Part shown: positions 1 to 8,093 of the stretch, piece after piece
Numbering within the stretch: position 1 is the stretch's first letter
Layout of the letters: every line of letters starts with the position of its first letter
DNA from: Priestia taiwanensis
GTDB lineage: Bacteria > Bacillota > Bacilli > Bacillales > Bacillaceae_G
Assembly: GCF_014638355.1 (NCBI RefSeq)
Contig: NZ_BMFK01000001.1
Coordinates: 2,242,580-2,306,579 of the forward strand
Direction: 5' to 3'
DNA length: 64,000 nucleotides
The notes under the pieces: generated by a model
Database searches by the model: none
What the model was told of the DNA's origin: nothing
Seen by the model: the letters and a program-made list of their open reading frames with translations, nothing else
Position numbers and translations under genes: made by a program

Positions 1-1029
1 AAGAACTCCTACTAAATTATGAGACGTCGCAGCGTTTAAGCTAAGTAACTTATTTTGATGGCGATAATAATCATCGCTCAACTCTCCAAATTCTTTCGCT
101 GTTTCTTTCTGTTGACGGAATGCTTGAATAATTGACATTCCATTAATACTCTCGTTAATCATCCCGTTAATATCAGATAAGCGGCCGCGAATAATGTGAT
201 TGTATCTCGAAGCGTACTTTCGATACAAAACAATCCATAAGTAAAGAATCGGAATAATTAACAAGCAATAGGTCGCTAACGTTGCATCTAGCAAGAACAA
301 TGCGATAAGAATACCTGTCACATAAATAACACCCGAGAAAAACGTTGCTAGTACCGTTACGTATAAGTCACGGATAGATTCTGTATCATTCGTTACACGC
401 GATACAATTTTTCCAGCTGGTAATTTATCAAAATAACTCACCGGTAAACGCTGAATATGGGAGAATACATCTTCTCTCATATCTCGAATAATGCTATTTG
501 ATGCTTTTTGGAGGTAAAATGCTTTCCCATATGTGAAAATGCTCGCCATAATCATTAAACCAATATATAAAGTAGCTAGCGTTAATAATCCGTTGACTTC
601 TGAATCATAGAAAGGCAATAACTCATCCTTACTTAACTGCACCGCACTATATTCTTTCGTTTCATTGTTACGGGTAATCGTCAACGTATCCCCGTCTATT
701 TCTCTTGCACCATCAAAGGCAATCGCCTCATTAACAAAGTAATACGAAACTCCGACTTGTAAAATACGGACTTCTTTTCCTTTTGTCTCATTCTCTTCAA
801 AGCGATCTTCTCGCTTATACCATTTTCCTTGATACGCTACTGCCTGATCACCTGTTGCCCCCTCATACCAAGGCTTCTCTATCCCAACGATGTGTACATC
901 AATCATCCGCTTTGCAATAAATGGTCCCGATAACTCTGCTGCTACGGCAAGCATCAGCATCACTAATGCAAAGATAAATGTTCGTTTCCGTTTTAAGGCG
1001 TACTGAAACAATCTTTTTCCTACATTCAT
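1..1029 (-). CDS. bmrD: Heterodimeric multidrug ABC exporter subunit, BmrD/YheH-like (3' part missing)
   Basis: The start ATG (1029-1027) overlaps the bmrC stop as ATGA, and the frame stays open to the window edge, so only about 343 N-terminal residues are present. These are the membrane half: a hydrophobic stretch near residues 17-35, then a long extracytoplasmic insert of roughly 100 residues before the next membrane segment. That insert is typical of the larger BmrD/YheH partner. The ATP-binding domain, expected to carry the catalytic Walker B glutamate, lies outside the window. With bmrC it should form a heterodimer that exports drugs at ATP cost. Gene order and overlap match B. subtilis bmrCD. 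Confidence 0.85.
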   Translation of the reverse strand, partial: MNVGKRLFQYALKRKRTFIFALVMLMLAVAAELSGPFIAKRMIDVHIVGIEKPWYEGATGDQAVAYQGKWYKREDRFEENETKGKEVRILQVGVSYYFVNEAIAFDGAREIDGDTLTITRNNETKEYSAVQLSKDELLPFYDSEVNGLLTLATLYIGLMIMASIFTYGKAFYLQKASNSIIRDMREDVFSHIQRLPVSYFDKLPAGKIVSRVTNDTESIRDLYVTVLATFFSGVIYVTGILIALFLLDATLATYCLLIIPILYLWIVLYRKYASRYNHIIRGRLSDINGMINESINGMSIIQAFRQQKETAKEFGELSDDYYRHQNKLLSLNAATSHNLVGVL

Positions 1030-2777
1030 ACATCCACCTCATTTTCCTCCATCAACTGCTGGCGTTCAAATTGTTCCTGATACCAGCCATTTCTGGATAC
1101 TAGCATTTCGTGTGTTCCTTCCTCGATGATTTCCCCGTCGTCTAACACCACAATCCAATCTGCATGCTGGACAGCCGACATACGATGTGCCGTAATAATC
1201 GTTGTCTTATTTGCACGCTCTTGTCGTATATTCTCAATAATTCTCGCTTCTGTTCTCGCATCTACTGCCGATAATGAATCATCTAGAATCAAAATCTCTG
1301 GGTTTGTCGCAATCGCTCGTGCAATCGAAATACGTTGCTTTTGTCCACCTGATAACGACACTCCTTTTTCCCCTACTAACGTATCTAATCCGTCTGATAA
1401 GAACGTAATATCTTTATCAAATGCTGCCATTTTAATTGCATGTTCCAATGTTTCATCGTCAGCCTGCCCATTTCCAAGTAAAATGTTTTCTCGTACCGTT
1501 TTTGAGAATAGAACATGCTCTTGTGGTACATATCCAACCCAACTTAATACGTGGTCAACTTGAATTTTTTCAAGTGGTGTATTAGCGATAGAAATCGCTC
1601 CTGTTCCAAGTGGATACTGACGCAATAGTTGTCGCACAAGCGTTGTCTTTCCACTTCCGGTCTTCCCTACAACTCCTAACGTTTGACCACTCTTTAATGA
1701 AAGCGATACGTTACGTAAATTTGCTTTTTCTGAGCTTGGATAATAGAATGTTACTCCGTCAAATATGATGGAATCTGGCTTAGTTGGTACAAGCGTCATC
1801 GCTCCATCCTTCACATCTGGTTCATATGCTAACGTTTCATCCACGCGGTCAAGCGACGCATTTCCGCGCTGCATCACATTAATTAGCTCACCAATCGCAA
1901 ACATTGGCCAAATCATCATTCCTAGATAGACGTTAAATGTAACGAGCTGTCCTAGTGTTACCTCATTCTGGAACACAAGAAACGCACCGTATACAAGACC
2001 AATTAAATAACTTGCTCCAACTAGTACTTTGATAGTCGGCTCAAATAAAGTATCTATCTTTGCTACACGAATGTTCTTCTCGTATACATCGTCAATCATA
2101 TCTTTAAAGCGTTTTTCATCTTCTCTTTCTTGTACATAAGCACGAACGACACGTACCCCTGCAATGGACTCCAACACACGATCATTCATATCACCAAACG
2201 CATCTTGAGCTACCGTGAATCGTTCATGTAACTTCTTTCCGTATATCCACATCATTAATGCCATAATTGGCAAAGGAATCAATGATGCAAACGTCAACTC
2301 CCAACTAATCGAAAAGCCCATCATACATAGAATAACGAGCATATACATACTAGAATCAACAAGTGTCAAAATACCGAAACCAGCTGTAATAGAAATTGCC
2401 TTTAAGTCATTCGTAGCACGCGCCATTAAGTCTCCTGTACGATTCTTTTGATAGAACGTCGGTGTCATCTTTAACAAATGATTCATTAATTTGCCACGGA
2501 ACGTGCGCTCTAATAAGAATGCACCACCGAATAATTGATATTGCCATATATACGTACTCACATAACAGATCAACATAATTCCAAGTAATAATCCAATGTA
2601 CGTATACATACTACTCGCCGTCAGCGTCCCATTATTAATCTCATCTATCGTCATCCCAATTAACTTCGGCGGAATCACTTCAAGGATATTTATGACACAT
2701 AAAAATCCAATTGCGATGATGTATCGTTTTTTATTTTCTTTAAAGTACCAACCTAATTTCCCTAATACAGATAACAT
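1026..2777 (-). CDS. bmrC: Heterodimeric multidrug ABC exporter subunit BmrC (YheI)
   Basis: 583-residue half-transporter with six membrane segments in about residues 15-290 and an ATP-binding domain after about 335. Walker A is GKTGSGKT (371-378), the signature LSGGQ is at 475-479 and the H-loop is in TAHRMSA. Walker B ends in Asp-Asp (499-500), so the catalytic Glu is replaced by Asp. This is the degenerate site known from BmrC in the BmrCD heterodimer, and overall similarity to B. subtilis BmrC is high. I chose the ATG at 2777 because GGGGAG sits just upstream; the frame stays open to 2906 but that part overlaps a terminator and has no ribosome site. Expression is probably controlled by the leader peptide and terminators at 2811-3023. 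Confidence 0.92.
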   Translation of the reverse strand: MLSVLGKLGWYFKENKKRYIIAIGFLCVINILEVIPPKLIGMTIDEINNGTLTASSMYTYIGLLLGIMLICYVSTYIWQYQLFGGAFLLERTFRGKLMNHLLKMTPTFYQKNRTGDLMARATNDLKAISITAGFGILTLVDSSMYMLVILCMMGFSISWELTFASLIPLPIMALMMWIYGKKLHERFTVAQDAFGDMNDRVLESIAGVRVVRAYVQEREDEKRFKDMIDDVYEKNIRVAKIDTLFEPTIKVLVGASYLIGLVYGAFLVFQNEVTLGQLVTFNVYLGMMIWPMFAIGELINVMQRGNASLDRVDETLAYEPDVKDGAMTLVPTKPDSIIFDGVTFYYPSSEKANLRNVSLSLKSGQTLGVVGKTGSGKTTLVRQLLRQYPLGTGAISIANTPLEKIQVDHVLSWVGYVPQEHVLFSKTVRENILLGNGQADDETLEHAIKMAAFDKDITFLSDGLDTLVGEKGVSLSGGQKQRISIARAIATNPEILILDDSLSAVDARTEARIIENIRQERANKTTIITAHRMSAVQHADWIVVLDDGEIIEEGTHEMLVSRNGWYQEQFERQQLMEENEVDV

Positions 2778-2810
2778 GTTGTCTCCCCTTCCGTTTCTTC
2801 TTTTTTGCAC

Positions 2811-2849
2811 AAATAAAAAGGCATATCGCAAATTTATACGATATGCCTT
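2811..2849 (-). terminator. Second attenuator-type terminator before bmrC
   Basis: Reading on the minus strand, AAGGCATATCG pairs with CGATATGCCTT across a 10-base loop, followed by a T-rich run. It lies in the leader between the short upstream ORF and bmrC rather than after a gene, so it probably acts as an attenuator. Confidence 0.75.
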
Positions 2850-2865
2850 CACAGCAATCTTAAGC

Positions 2866-2887
2866 CAAAGAAAGAATTCTTTCTTTG
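2866..2887. repeat. Perfect 22-bp palindrome in the bmrC leader
   Basis: CAAAGAAAGAA is followed directly by its reverse complement. It lies between the two leader terminators and has no U tract of its own. It may be an alternative RNA structure or a protein site; the sequence alone does not decide. Confidence 0.6.
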
Positions 2888-2892
2888 CCCGT

Positions 2893-2929
2893 ATAAAAAA
2901 GCGCACGATTACACAACGTAACCATGCGC
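2893..2929 (-). terminator. First attenuator-type terminator before bmrC
   Basis: On the minus strand GCGCATGGTTAC pairs with GTAATCGTGCGC (two G-U pairs) across GTTGT, followed by TTTTTTAT. It starts about 16 bases after the leader-peptide stop codon, a spacing at which a translating or stalled ribosome could affect folding. Confidence 0.8.
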
Positions 2930-2945
2930 GTCTTTTACTATGAAA

Positions 2946-3023
2946 TCAGACATGCAAATAGGTGGTCACGTGTATCTTATTTAATTGTTTGTTTATGTTC
3001 TTACCTCTTACAATGAATAACAT
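2946..3023 (-). CDS. 25-residue leader peptide of the bmrCD operon
   Basis: Short ORF MLFIVRGKNINKQLNKIHVT followed by TYLHV, with a strong AGGGAGG ribosome site 7-8 bases upstream and a well-placed promoter. A GTG directly before the ATG is an alternative start. It ends just before two terminators that precede bmrC. In B. subtilis the bmrCD genes are controlled by ribosome-mediated attenuation through the upstream bmrB leader, so I infer the same role here. The peptide is much shorter than BmrB (about 54 residues). Confidence 0.6.
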   Translation of the reverse strand: MLFIVRGKNINKQLNKIHVTTYLHV

Positions 3024-3059
3024 CACGCAAACCTCCCTTTCATGTTTTTGATATGTGTT

Positions 3060-3089
3060 ATTGTATCACCAGTTTTTTCCTATCGTCAA
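3060..3089 (-). promoter_or_regulatory. SigA-type promoter for the bmr leader and operon
   Basis: On the minus strand TTGACG (3089-3084), an 18-base spacer, then TACAAT (3065-3060). The start site would fall about 25-30 bases before the leader-peptide start. Confidence 0.7.
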
Positions 3090-3335
3090 TACATTTATTT
3101 TACTTTTTTAAAATTTCTGAATAAAATTAACTATTTCTTTGTATACGTATTATTGTACGGAAATGAAGCAAAAAAGGAACATGAAAAAATGTGCAATATT
3201 ACACAAAATTAATTCATCCACTTAAATTTCTATTTGAAATTTATTCTCATTCGTCTTACAATCATAATAATATCGTTTTGTTACAATAGTTTTTTACCTT
3301 AGTTTTATTTTTTTACATCTTTGGAGGGTCGTATA

Positions 3336-4772
3336 ATGACTAAAACATATACATTTTTACTAAATGGCGAGTGGAGAGAAAGTGGTTCAAACGAAACAAT
3401 CTCAATTCCTTGCCCATATACACAAGAAGAAATCGGGAAAGTACAAGCAATTACTCGTGATGAAGTAGATGAAGCAATTAAAGGTGCTGAAGCTGCACAG
3501 AAAGCATGGGCTACTTTATCCATTCGTGATCGCGCTTCTTACTTATACAAATGGATTGATGAGCTATTAGCGATGAAAGAAGAAATCGCTGAAGTTATCA
3601 TGAAAGAAGTTGGAAAAGGCTATAACGATGCAGTGAAAGAAGTAGAACGTACAGCTGATTTAGTTCGCTACGCAATTGAAGAAGGCGTTCATATGAACGG
3701 CGAAAGCATGTTAGGCGACAGCTTCCCAGGTGGATCGAAATCAAAAATGGCGATGATTTCGCGCGTACCACTTGGCGTTATTTTAGCAATCTCACCATTC
3801 AACTATCCAGTTAACTTAGCCGCAGCAAAAATCGCCCCTGCTCTTCTTGCTGGTAATGCCGTTATTTTCAAACCTGCAACACAAGGTGCAATTAGCGGAG
3901 TTAAGATGATTGAAGCACTTCATAAAGCTGGCTTACCAAGTGGACTTCTAAACCTTGTTACAGGTCGTGGTTCTGTAATTGGTGACTACTTAGTAGAACA
4001 TAAAGGAATTGACATGATTTCCTTCACTGGTGGTACAGAAACTGGCTACCACATCGCTTCAAAAGCGAAGATGGTACCACTTGTAATGGAGCTTGGTGGA
4101 AAAGACCCTGCAATCGTACGTGAAGATGCAGACTTATCATTTGTTGCAAACCAAATCATTTCAGGTGCATATTCGTACTCTGGACAACGTTGCACAGCAA
4201 TTAAACGTGTACTTGTAAATGAAAATGTAGCAGATGAACTTGTTACATTACTAAAAACAGAGGTAGAGAAACTTTCTGTCGGTTCACCAGAAGAAAACAA
4301 AACAATCGTGCCATTAATTGATACGAAATCAGCTGATTTCGTACAAGGATTAATTGACGATGCACTAACTCAACACGCAACGCTTGTAACAGGTAACAAA
4401 CGTGAAGGTAACTTAATTTATCCAACATTACTTGATAACGTTACAACAGACATGCGTGTGGCATGGGAAGAGCCATTCGGCCCAGTTCTCCCAATCATTC
4501 GTGTGAAATCTGACGAAGAAGCAATTGAAATTGCGAATAAGTCGGACTTCGGACTCCAAGCAAGTGTGTTCACAAAAGACATTAACAAAGCATTCTCAAT
4601 TGCAAACAAAATCGAAACAGGTTCTGTCCAAATTAACGGACGTACAGAGCGTGGACCAGACCACTTCCCATTCATCGGTATTAAAGCATCTGGTATGGGT
4701 GCACAAGGCATTCGTCGTAGCATCGAATCGATGACACGTGAGAAAGTAACGATTGTTAATATCACAGAATAA
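3336..4772 (+). CDS. gapN: NADP-dependent non-phosphorylating glyceraldehyde-3-phosphate dehydrogenase
   Basis: 478-residue aldehyde dehydrogenase family protein that oxidises glyceraldehyde 3-phosphate directly to 3-phosphoglycerate, making NADPH and bypassing the ATP-yielding step of glycolysis. The catalytic Cys286 is in SGQRCTAIKR, the general base Glu252 in VMELGGKDPA, and the oxyanion Asn in SPFNYPVN (about 156). Length and N-terminus fit the Bacillus/Streptococcus GapN group. The ATG at 3336 has GGAGGG 8 bases upstream; an in-frame TTG at 3321 would overlap that site. It is monocistronic, ending at a shared hairpin. Confidence 0.93.
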   Translation: MTKTYTFLLNGEWRESGSNETISIPCPYTQEEIGKVQAITRDEVDEAIKGAEAAQKAWATLSIRDRASYLYKWIDELLAMKEEIAEVIMKEVGKGYNDAVKEVERTADLVRYAIEEGVHMNGESMLGDSFPGGSKSKMAMISRVPLGVILAISPFNYPVNLAAAKIAPALLAGNAVIFKPATQGAISGVKMIEALHKAGLPSGLLNLVTGRGSVIGDYLVEHKGIDMISFTGGTETGYHIASKAKMVPLVMELGGKDPAIVREDADLSFVANQIISGAYSYSGQRCTAIKRVLVNENVADELVTLLKTEVEKLSVGSPEENKTIVPLIDTKSADFVQGLIDDALTQHATLVTGNKREGNLIYPTLLDNVTTDMRVAWEEPFGPVLPIIRVKSDEEAIEIANKSDFGLQASVFTKDINKAFSIANKIETGSVQINGRTERGPDHFPFIGIKASGMGAQGIRRSIESMTREKVTIVNITE

Positions 4773-4780
4773 TAAACAAA

Positions 4781-4808
4781 GGAGTTACCTCATGAGGTAA
4801 CTCCTTTT
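4781..4808. terminator. Bidirectional terminator between gapN and the EamA gene
   Basis: GGAGTTACCT and AGGTAACTCC form a perfect stem with CATG as its loop, followed by TTTT. It serves the convergent genes on both sides. Confidence 0.85.
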
Positions 4809-4875
4809 CTTCTATATATCCACTATTTCCGATAGATATGCGAAACTCCCCAGCTACGCGCATCCTTTTCAATTA

Positions 4876-5784
4876 CTATGAAACTTTTACCTCTTGCTCT
4901 ACATCCATTGGAATATACTTTTGTTTACGTACATAAAACTGTGGAATCATAATACCGATGAAAATAATAGCGATACCAAGCCACTGTACGGCAGATACGT
5001 TATCTTTTAATACAAGCATCGACACTAATACCGCCACAGGGAGTTCTACCGCACCGAGAATCGTTGCGATACCTGATCCTACTTTTGGCGATGCAATAGA
5101 GAAGCATATAACTGGTAATAATGTTCCAAGAACTGCTAATGCTAATCCGTATTTGAACAATCCATTCCCTAGCGAACCGTTATATAAAAATTCTGGTGAG
5201 AAAACGAACATAATTAAAATTAAAGCACCTGTAACCATGTACAAGCTGCGATTTAACGCTGGTACTTCTGTTGCGACACGCCCACTTACGAAAATGAATA
5301 AGGCAAATGCTACAGCCGACAACAATCCATACACAAGACCTAACGTATTTAATGTCGTATGCCCTTGTTCAAAAACACCACCAGCTAACAATGTTCCACC
5401 AAATAACACAGCAATAGCGAATAGCTTTTCTTTACTAGGAAATGCTCGTTCACTAATAGCTTCTAATACAATTCCAATCCATGTAAATTGGAATAACAAC
5501 ACAACAGCCATCGATGCCGTTACTTGCTCTAACGTTAATCCATAGAAGATCCCCGTCAAACTCGTTGATGTCCCAACGAACATTAAAAACATCACTTGCT
5601 TAAATGGTGCTTTCTTTCGCGAAAATAGCAGCGTAGCAACTAATAGAAAAATCCAGCCGAAGAAATACTGACTTGCTACTACTTCACTTGCAACAAACCC
5701 TTCGTTATATGCTAACTTTGCAATAGTTGATAACACACCATAACTACATGAACCAATCAACACTAATAATGCATACTTCCACAT
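4876..5784 (-). CDS. EamA/DMT-family transporter
   Basis: 302-residue protein with about ten hydrophobic helices arranged as two similar five-helix halves, the drug/metabolite transporter layout. The EamA domains cover about residues 3-135 and 150-285. A short Lys-rich C-terminus (about 280-302) faces the cytoplasm. AGGAG lies 8 bases before the ATG. It is a single gene. The substrate cannot be read from sequence; members export amino acids, sugars or other metabolites. Confidence 0.85.
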   Translation of the reverse strand: MWKYALLVLIGSCSYGVLSTIAKLAYNEGFVASEVVASQYFFGWIFLLVATLLFSRKKAPFKQVMFLMFVGTSTSLTGIFYGLTLEQVTASMAVVLLFQFTWIGIVLEAISERAFPSKEKLFAIAVLFGGTLLAGGVFEQGHTTLNTLGLVYGLLSAVAFALFIFVSGRVATEVPALNRSLYMVTGALILIMFVFSPEFLYNGSLGNGLFKYGLALAVLGTLLPVICFSIASPKVGSGIATILGAVELPVAVLVSMLVLKDNVSAVQWLGIAIIFIGIMIPQFYVRKQKYIPMDVEQEVKVS

Positions 5785-5960
5785 ACTTTACTCTCCTTTG
5801 ATGCTACAATCTCTTTATCACTTGTCTATACAACATAAGTATCTTGCATAATCGTACATGATTTTCTTATTTTAAGAAACATTTTGACCTTACATTCCCT
5901 GAAAAAATTTGAAGAAACGAATTGATGCACATAAAAAATATATTATGCAAAGAAAAAATA

Positions 5961-5990
5961 TTGACAAAAGCTATTTTTCACATGTACGAT
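5961..5990 (+). promoter_or_regulatory. SigA-type promoter for the lysine-riboswitch unit
   Basis: Consensus TTGACA (5961-5966), an 18-base spacer and TACGAT (5985-5990). The predicted start is about 45 bases before the aptamer. Confidence 0.65.
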
Positions 5991-6037
5991 AGATAAGAAT
6001 TATTTTTTAACAATAACATATTAAAACCCTCATCTAA

Positions 6038-6283
6038 ATCTCGGTGAGGTAGAGGTTGCGAGTATTAAGAGTAGCGTTTGGGAGACTATGTGGAGTCGAT
6101 GATCAAACTGTGAAAGGAATAATCGCCGAAGTAAGTACAATAACCACCTTATTGACTTGCTGGGGCTGCATTGAACAAGTGCAGAACTGTCACAAGCATT
6201 TGCTTGTGGAGAGCTATCAGAGATTGATGCGGGTTTCGTTCGATACGAAACGCGTAGATATTTATTCTATGCGTTTTTTTATT
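6038..6283 (+). promoter_or_regulatory. Lysine riboswitch (L-box) with terminator
   Basis: The aptamer opens with GGTGAGGTAGAGGTTGCGAG and contains TTTGGGAGACT and the later GCTGGGGCTGC and CGCCGAAGTAAG blocks, all recognisable L-box elements. It is followed by a terminator stem AACGCGTAGA/TCTATGCGTT (6249-6274) and a T run. Bound lysine is known to favour the terminator, so the downstream permease should be off when lysine is plentiful. Confidence 0.92.
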
Positions 6284-6359
6284 TGTCCGACCCGTCCCAT
6301 CATCATAGATAGACGAAGAAATAGACAAACTAACATATATCATTTTGGAGGGGAAAGCA

Positions 6360-7790
6360 ATGCAAAACAAAAAATGGGGCGTTGGTATTTTAACTGCCAT
6401 GGTTGTCGGTAATATGGTTGGGGCAGGAATTTTCATGCTACCAAGCACATTAGCAAAAACAGCAAGTCCTTTAGCAACAATTCTTACATGGTTATTAACA
6501 GGTTTCGGTGTTCTAACACTTGCGTTTGTCTTTGGAAACTTGGCAATCCGTCGTCCGGATTTAACGACTGGGCCACAAAGTCACGCGTATGCACTGTTCT
6601 CAAATAAAAAGAAAGGCCGCATCGCTGGCTTCAGCATGGTATGGGGCTACTGGGTAGCAAACTGGGCAAGTAACGTTGCCATCATTACGTCATTTGCTGG
6701 GTACTTAACAACATTCTTCCCAGTCATGACAAGCCCTGATGTACTATTCACAATTGGTTCATTCGAAGTAGAAGTAGGAAAAGGAATCACCTTCCTTATC
6801 TGTTCATCGTTACTATGGGCAACACACTTCTTACTTGTTCGAGGAGTTCACGGTGCAGGAAAAATTACATTTATTGCAACAGCGACTAAAATTATTGGCT
6901 TTGCATTATTCATTGTCGTAGCACTATTTGCATTCCAAACATCAACACTTGGCGAATGGTACACACCCGTTGTGAATCCAAACGGTGAGGCATTAAACTT
7001 ATTAGGTCAAGTAAATCAGGCAGCAATTTTAACATTATGGGCATTCATCGGAATTGAATCGGCTGTACTATTCTCAAATCGTGCCAAGTCACAACAAGCT
7101 GTGAAACAAGCAACAATCTTTGGTCTACTTATTACATTAGTAATTTACTTAGCAATTACGTTATTAACGATGGGTGTTGTACCAGCAGATGTATTAAAAA
7201 CATCCGACAAACCATTTGTTGATGCCTTAAATATTATTCTTGGTACAGGTGGTGGCCAAGTGATGGCACTACTTGGATTAACATGCTTATTCGGTTCGAT
7301 CCTTGGATGGGTGTTACTTGCATCAGAAGTACCATATCAAGCAGCAAAATTAGGATTCTTCCCAAAATTCTTCGCGCATGAGAACGAAAAAGGAAGTCCG
7401 ACACGTTCATTACTAATTACAAACTTTATGTCGCAATTATTTATTTTCTCAACGTTATCAGGCTCCATTACAGAAGCATATGATTTCGTTATCGTCGTAT
7501 CGACATTAGCATACTTAATCCCGTATCTTGTCTCACCTATTTTCCAACTAAAGTTAGTCTTCACAGGTGAAACATACGATACAATTCGAGGCTCACGTAC
7601 AGGAGATGCTATTTTAGCAGTACTAGCAATTACTTACTCTGTCTACGCAATTATTTCTGGATCTGGTGATATAAAAACATTCGCATTAGGAATCGGCTTA
7701 TTCTTCGTCGGATTTATCTTATATCCACTAAATGAACAATATGAGCGTCGAAAAATGAGGAAAGTAAACGAAGAACAAAAAATAGCATAA
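6360..7790 (+). CDS. APC-family basic amino acid permease (lysine-controlled, YvsH/LysP-like)
   Basis: 476-residue membrane protein with about 12-13 helices. The N-terminal VVGNMVGAGIFMLPS is the glycine-rich substrate-binding signature of the APC basic amino acid/polyamine antiporter family. B. subtilis yvsH, annotated as arginine/ornithine antiporter-like, is also under a lysine riboswitch, so lysine uptake is the likeliest job. Start ATG 6360 has GGAGGGG 7 bases upstream; the in-frame ATG at 6345 would sit on top of that site. The C-terminus (about 455-476) is strongly charged and cytoplasmic. Substrate is inferred from the riboswitch rather than from residues. Confidence 0.87.
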   Translation: MQNKKWGVGILTAMVVGNMVGAGIFMLPSTLAKTASPLATILTWLLTGFGVLTLAFVFGNLAIRRPDLTTGPQSHAYALFSNKKKGRIAGFSMVWGYWVANWASNVAIITSFAGYLTTFFPVMTSPDVLFTIGSFEVEVGKGITFLICSSLLWATHFLLVRGVHGAGKITFIATATKIIGFALFIVVALFAFQTSTLGEWYTPVVNPNGEALNLLGQVNQAAILTLWAFIGIESAVLFSNRAKSQQAVKQATIFGLLITLVIYLAITLLTMGVVPADVLKTSDKPFVDALNIILGTGGGQVMALLGLTCLFGSILGWVLLASEVPYQAAKLGFFPKFFAHENEKGSPTRSLLITNFMSQLFIFSTLSGSITEAYDFVIVVSTLAYLIPYLVSPIFQLKLVFTGETYDTIRGSRTGDAILAVLAITYSVYAIISGSGDIKTFALGIGLFFVGFILYPLNEQYERRKMRKVNEEQKIA

Positions 7791-7793
7791 GTG

Positions 7794-7822
7794 TTGCACA
7801 TCTTTCATCTTTTCTATATACT
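7794..7822 (+). promoter_or_regulatory. SigA-type promoter for argS
   Basis: TTGCAC (7794-7799), a 17-base spacer and TATACT (7817-7822). It begins just four bases after the permease stop codon, so argS has its own transcript. Confidence 0.7.
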
Positions 7823-7844
7823 GTTGATAATTTAATGAAAACAG

Positions 7845-8074
7845 TATCGATGACAAAGAGAGTACTTATATTGCCGAGCATAGCGAACTAGGGATGGTGA
7901 GAGCCTAGTGTCGAATATATAAGGAAGCGCACTTTCAAGATGCTTACTTGAATACTAGTAGGGTAAGCCGGAACAACAATCCGTTATCCATGCAAAGAGG
8001 TTCATCTTGAACAAATAGAGTGGTACCGCGGGAATTAAAACTCGTCTCTTCATTACGAAGAGGCGAGTTTTTTT
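7845..8074 (+). promoter_or_regulatory. T-box leader of argS
   Basis: Contains a stem I with GATGGTGAGAGCC in its apical part, the universal T-box bulge TGGTACCGCG (8021-8030) that pairs with the uncharged tRNA end, and a terminator CTCGTCTCTTC/GAAGAGGCGAG followed by eight T. CGC at 7928-7930, on the 3' side of stem I, is a candidate arginine specifier codon. Uncharged tRNA-Arg should switch the RNA to antitermination. Confidence 0.92.
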
Positions 8075-8093
8075 ATTTTAGGAGGAAAAAACA

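Noticed and set aside
2778..2906. N-terminal extension of BmrC to a GTG at 2906
   Set aside because: It would run through two RNA hairpins and has no ribosome site, while ATG 2777 has a strong one.
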